7,745 bases of DNA from NCBI GenBank assembly GCA_013298745.1, contig JAAFIT010000101.1:1-7745 (forward strand), written 5' to 3'. This stretch comes from Sphingomonadales bacterium (lineage in GTDB: Bacteria > Pseudomonadota > Alphaproteobacteria > Sphingomonadales > Sphingomonadaceae). The notes beneath the pieces are model-generated. The model ran no database searches, was not told the DNA's origin, and worked only from the letters and a program-made list of their open reading frames with translations. Shown piece by piece: positions 4,833 through 7,745 of the stretch (its first letter is position 1; each line of letters starts with the position of its first letter). A program made the translations under genes and the position numbers.

Positions 4833-5648
4833 CTACCGCTGGCATTTGCGACACAGAAAGCTCGATCGCCCCGACTGAACAATGCGTTCCACCGTTGTGC
4901 CACAGACCGGGCAAGCTTCACCCTCCTGTCCATAGACCGAGAATGTCTTCTGGAAATAGCCGAGCGTGCCATCGGGGGCGGCGTGATCGCGCAGGCTCGA
5001 TCCACCGGCGGCGATGGCTTCCTCGAGAACCACCGGCACCGCCTCGGCAAGCGCCTTCAAACGCGCGGTCGCTACCGTTCCCCCAGCCCGTGCCGGGTGA
5101 ATGCCGGCACGAAACAGCGCCTCGCAGACATAGATATTGCCCAGCCCTGCGACGACGCGCTGATCGAGGAGCAGCGCCTTGGCGGGTGCGAGCCGATCGG
5201 CAAAGGCGCGCTGCAACAACGCCACGCCGAATTCCGGACCCAGCGGCTCCGGGCCGATGCTGGCGAGCAAGGGGTGCGCATCGGCATGCGCGGTTTCGAC
5301 CAGATCGAGCGAGCCGAAACGCCGGGCATCGTTGAAGGCGACAGTGCGGCCGTTGCCGGTTTCGAACACCACATGGTCATGCTTGCCGATCGCTTCGGGA
5401 TCGACTCGCATCCGGCCCGACATGCCGAGATGGATGATCAGCGTGTCGCCGCGATCCGTATCGACGAGGCCGTATTTGGCGCGTCGGCGGCAGCCGATAA
5501 CAGTGGCGCCGGTCAGGCGCTGCCCAAGGCCATCGGGGAACGGCCGCCGCAGATCAGCTCGGTTGAGCGTGATGCGGCTGAAGGCCTGCCCCAGCCAGAC
5601 AGGCGCCAGCCCGCGCATGACGGTTTCGACTTCGGGAAGCTCGGGCAT
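4833..5648 (-). CDS. mutM: formamidopyrimidine-DNA glycosylase (Fpg/MutM)
   Basis: A 271-residue base-excision repair enzyme that removes 8-oxoguanine and formamidopyrimidines and cuts the abasic site. The N-terminal MPELPEVE gives Pro2 (the nucleophile once Met is removed) and Glu3. Lys58 in RRAKYG, the HLGMSGRM segment (73-80), the NDARRFG loop (106-112) with its DNA-intercalating arginine, and GLGNIYVCEALF (helix-two-turn-helix, about 167-178) are all present. The C-terminal zinc finger is intact: C246-x2-C249-x16-C266-x2-C269, with the conserved Arg261 in GRSSF. GGAG lies 5 nt before the ATG. It is read divergently from ubiE, with a 107-bp gap, and rpsT follows it. Confidence 0.98.
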   Translation of the reverse strand: MPELPEVETVMRGLAPVWLGQAFSRITLNRADLRRPFPDGLGQRLTGATVIGCRRRAKYGLVDTDRGDTLIIHLGMSGRMRVDPEAIGKHDHVVFETGNGRTVAFNDARRFGSLDLVETAHADAHPLLASIGPEPLGPEFGVALLQRAFADRLAPAKALLLDQRVVAGLGNIYVCEALFRAGIHPARAGGTVATARLKALAEAVPVVLEEAIAAGGSSLRDHAAPDGTLGYFQKTFSVYGQEGEACPVCGTTVERIVQSGRSSFLCRKCQR

Positions 5649-5689
5649 GGCGTCTCCAGCGCCGCCATTTCGGCACTTTGATGTGACGC

Positions 5690-5718
5690 GACATAGGGCG
5701 CGTTTGCGATGACGCCAA
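5690..5718 (-). promoter_or_regulatory. mutM: candidate mutM promoter in the mutM-ubiE divergent gap
   Basis: On the minus strand TTGGCG (5718-5713), a 17-nt spacer and TATGTC (5695-5690) give four of six and three of six matches to sigma-70 boxes, with a leader of roughly 35 nt. No comparable plus-strand pair for ubiE was found in the 107-bp gap (5649-5755). Confidence 0.3.
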
Positions 5719-5755
5719 GCCTCGCCTAAAGCAGCGCCAACAGGAGCCTACCGCT

Positions 5756-6496
5756 GTGTCAGACACCCCCACCACCGTCAGCTTCGGCTATGAAGATGTT
5801 GCGCCCGAGGAAAAGACCCGCCGGGTGGGCGAGGTCTTTGCGTCGGTCGCCAAGCGCTATGACATCATGAACGATCTGATGTCGGCCGGCATGCATCGGG
5901 TGTGGAAGGATGATTTCGTCCGCGCCCTGCGCCCCCGCGCCGGCGAGCACATCCTCGACATGGCCGGTGGCACCGGCGACATCGCCTTTCGCATCGAAGC
6001 CTCGGGCGCCGAGGTGACTGTTGCCGACATCAACCCCAACATGCTCGAAGTCGGCATCGAGCGCGCCGCCCAAAAAGGCATCACCTCGATGGTGTGGCGC
6101 GAGGAGAATGCCGAAAAGCTGTCGTTCCCTGATCGCAGCTTCGATGGCTACACCATCGCCTTCGGCATCCGAAACGTGACGGACATTCCGGCGGCGCTGA
6201 AGGAAGCGCACCGCGTGCTGAAGTTCGGGGGGCGGTTCTTCTGCCTCGAATTCTCGACGACCGAATGGCCGGGCTTTGGCGAGATTTATGACGTCTATTC
6301 GGAAAAGCTGGTGCCGCGCATCGGCGAGTTCGTCGCCAAGGATGGTGACAGCTATCGCTATCTCATCGAATCGATCCGCCGCTTCCCGAAGATGCCCGAG
6401 TTTGCCGCGATGATCGAAACCGCAGGGTTCAAGAACGTGAAGTACCGCCCGATCCTTGGTGGGGCCGTCGCCATCCACAGCGGCTGGAAGATCTGA
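5756..6496 (+). CDS. ubiE: 2-polyprenyl-6-methoxy-1,4-benzoquinol / demethylmenaquinone C-methyltransferase UbiE
   Basis: A 246-residue SAM-dependent methyltransferase that adds the C-methyl group to the benzoquinol ring in ubiquinone synthesis (the same family also acts on demethylmenaquinone). Signature stretches are [20 protein letters not shown] (24-43) followed by GMHRVWK, the SAM-binding LDMAGGTGD (67-75), AFGIRNVTD (135-143), the RVLKFGG loop (153-159), [12 protein letters not shown] (200-211) and the terminal [12 protein letters not shown] (235-246). All key motifs are present and length is normal. The start is GTG with GGAG 9 nt upstream; no ATG fits the conserved alphaproteobacterial N terminus. 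ubiB begins 7 nt after the stop, so the two probably share a transcript. Confidence 0.98.
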   Translation: MSDTPTTVSFGYEDVAPEEKTRRVGEVFASVAKRYDIMNDLMSAGMHRVWKDDFVRALRPRAGEHILDMAGGTGDIAFRIEASGAEVTVADINPNMLEVGIERAAQKGITSMVWREENAEKLSFPDRSFDGYTIAFGIRNVTDIPAALKEAHRVLKFGGRFFCLEFSTTEWPGFGEIYDVYSEKLVPRIGEFVAKDGDSYRYLIESIRRFPKMPEFAAMIETAGFKNVKYRPILGGAVAIHSGWKI

Positions 6497-6503
6497 CGCG
6501 GGC

Positions 6504-7745
6504 ATGACAACAACGGTCACGCATTTGTGGCGGATGCTGGTCTGGGGCCGTCGCCTCGCCCGGCACGGCGCCCTGCGCCCCTTTGAAAGCCCCAAGGCAC
6601 CGTTTGCGATCCGGGCTGTCGCGCGCGTCGTCCGGATCGGGACCGGCGCACCTTCGACGCCTGATTTCGCCGCCGGCCTTGCCGCGGTTGGCCCGGCGGC
6701 AGTGAAACTGGGACAGGCGCTCGCGACAAGGCCCGATCTGATCGGCGTCGAGGCGGCGCTCGATCTGGTGCGGTTGCAGGATTCACTGCCGCCTTTGCCG
6801 TTTTCCGAAATGGAAGCTGCGCTCAACGCCAGCTATGCCAATGGCACCTGGCAGGATCGCTTTGCCTCGATCGACCCGGTGCCGGTCGGCGCTGCCTCGA
6901 TGGCGCAGGTGCATCGTGGCGTGACCAGCGATGGTCGTCAGGTCGCCATCAAGATGTTGCGCCCCGGCATCGAAGACCAGCTTGCCGACGCCATCGACAC
7001 CTATGAATGGGCGGCCGGGCACATCGAGCTGCTTGGTGGCGAATTCGCGCGCCTTAGGCCGCGCGCCGTCATCGCCACCTTCAAGGGCTGGACCGAAGCC
7101 GAGCTCGATCTGCGCCGCGAGGCCTCCAACGCCTCCGAACTGGCCGAAGCCGTCCAGGCCGAGCCCGATTTCGTCGTCCCCGGCATCGATTGGGCCCGGT
7201 CATCGCGGCGGGTGCTGGTCATCGACTGGATCGATGGCGTCAAGATGGGCGACACGGCAGCGCTTGCGGCGCTGGATTTCGATCGCCACAAGCTCGCCAA
7301 GGTGCTCGTCCACGGCTTTCTGGCGCAGGCGATCGCGCAGGGGTTTTTCCATGCCGACATGCACCAGGGCAATCTGTTCGTCATTCCGCCGCGCGATGGC
7401 CATGATGCGCGGCTGGGCGTCATCGATTTCGGTATCATGGGCCGCATCAACCGCCGGGCACGGATGTATCTCGCCGAGATCCTGCACGGCCTGGTGACCG
7501 GCAACTACAAACGCGTCGCCGAAATCCATTTCGAAGCCGGCTATGTGCCGCCGCACCACAATGTCGCGGCGTTCGCCACGGCGCTGCGCGCGGTCGGCGA
7601 GCCGATCCGCGGCAAGCGCGCCAAGGACGTCAACATCACCCAGCTGCTCGACGGGCTGTTCGCCATCACCCGCAGCTTCGACATGGCGGTGCAGCCGCAC
7701 CTGCTGCTGCTGCAAAAGACCATGGTGATGGTGGAAGGCGTCGCG
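6504..7745 (+). CDS. ubiB: ubiquinone biosynthesis protein UbiB (ABC1/ADCK atypical kinase), cut by the window edge
   Basis: 414 codons are present and the frame is still open at the window end; full-length UbiB is usually about 500 residues, so the C-terminal membrane segments are missing. UbiB is an atypical ATPase of the ABC1/ADCK family that supports ubiquinone synthesis at the inner membrane. Visible motifs are KxGQ (Lys68 to Gln71), the Ala-rich nucleotide loop PVGAASMAQVH (127-137), the invariant lysine in VAIKMLRP (Lys150), the catalytic loop FFHADMHQGNLF (281-292, with Asp285 and Asn290) and the DFG motif (308-310). The loop reads HADMHQGN instead of the common HADPHPGN. It starts at ATG6504, 7 nt after ubiE, with no strong ribosome binding site, which suggests coupling to ubiE. 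Confidence 0.96.
   Translation, partial: MTTTVTHLWRMLVWGRRLARHGALRPFESPKAPFAIRAVARVVRIGTGAPSTPDFAAGLAAVGPAAVKLGQALATRPDLIGVEAALDLVRLQDSLPPLPFSEMEAALNASYANGTWQDRFASIDPVPVGAASMAQVHRGVTSDGRQVAIKMLRPGIEDQLADAIDTYEWAAGHIELLGGEFARLRPRAVIATFKGWTEAELDLRREASNASELAEAVQAEPDFVVPGIDWARSSRRVLVIDWIDGVKMGDTAALAALDFDRHKLAKVLVHGFLAQAIAQGFFHADMHQGNLFVIPPRDGHDARLGVIDFGIMGRINRRARMYLAEILHGLVTGNYKRVAEIHFEAGYVPPHHNVAAFATALRAVGEPIRGKRAKDVNITQLLDGLFAITRSFDMAVQPHLLLLQKTMVMVEGVA

Noticed and set aside
5759..6826. Long minus-strand open frame (355 codons) opposite ubiE and ubiB
   Set aside because: Antisense shadow of two clearly recognisable genes; the product has no family resemblance.
1..7745. tRNA or rRNA genes, CRISPR arrays, transposases, phage or defence genes
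   Set aside because: None was recognised on either strand; the repeats present are isolated palindromes, not spaced arrays.

Overview
The window reads as a stretch of chromosome from a GC-rich alphaproteobacterium. Sphingomonadales is the likeliest order. This placement is an inference from the sequence of DnaA, UbiE and UbiB, from the gene order mutM / ubiE-ubiB beside rpsT and dnaA, and from the GC-rich palindromes between genes; no database was consulted. All recognisable genes are housekeeping genes. I see no phage, transposase, CRISPR, toxin-antitoxin or defence module.

Layout. (1) 1-210, plus strand: a possible C-terminal tail of an unknown gene, then a 33-bp near-perfect inverted repeat. 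(2) 211-1103, plus: purS and purQ, overlapping by 4 nt, encode two of the three parts of FGAM synthetase (purine synthesis); purL is not in the window. (3) 1100-2154, minus: a queuosine-precursor (VUT/YhhQ) transporter followed by a translationally coupled small membrane protein of unknown function, whose stop codon overlaps that of purQ tail to tail. (4) 2155-2307: a 36-bp inverted repeat with nested hairpins, probably also the dnaA terminator. (5) 2308-3744, minus: dnaA. (6) 3745-4432: a 688-bp gene-free region between rpsT and dnaA, rich in inverted repeats and holding five GANTC (CcrM methylation) sites within 152 bp, plus a terminator-like hairpin whose T-run lies on the strand that has no known gene. 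(7) 4433-5648, minus: rpsT (ribosomal protein S20) and mutM (formamidopyrimidine-DNA glycosylase). (8) 5756-7745, plus: ubiE and ubiB (ubiquinone synthesis), with ubiB cut by the window edge.

The genes fall into purine synthesis, tRNA-modification precursor uptake, replication initiation, translation, DNA repair and quinone synthesis. The parts most worth a second look are not proteins: the dnaA upstream region with its clustered methylation sites and palindromes, a possible unannotated plus-strand transcript there, the two large intergenic palindromes, and the small membrane protein coupled to the queuosine-precursor transporter. I found no convincing wholly new system.
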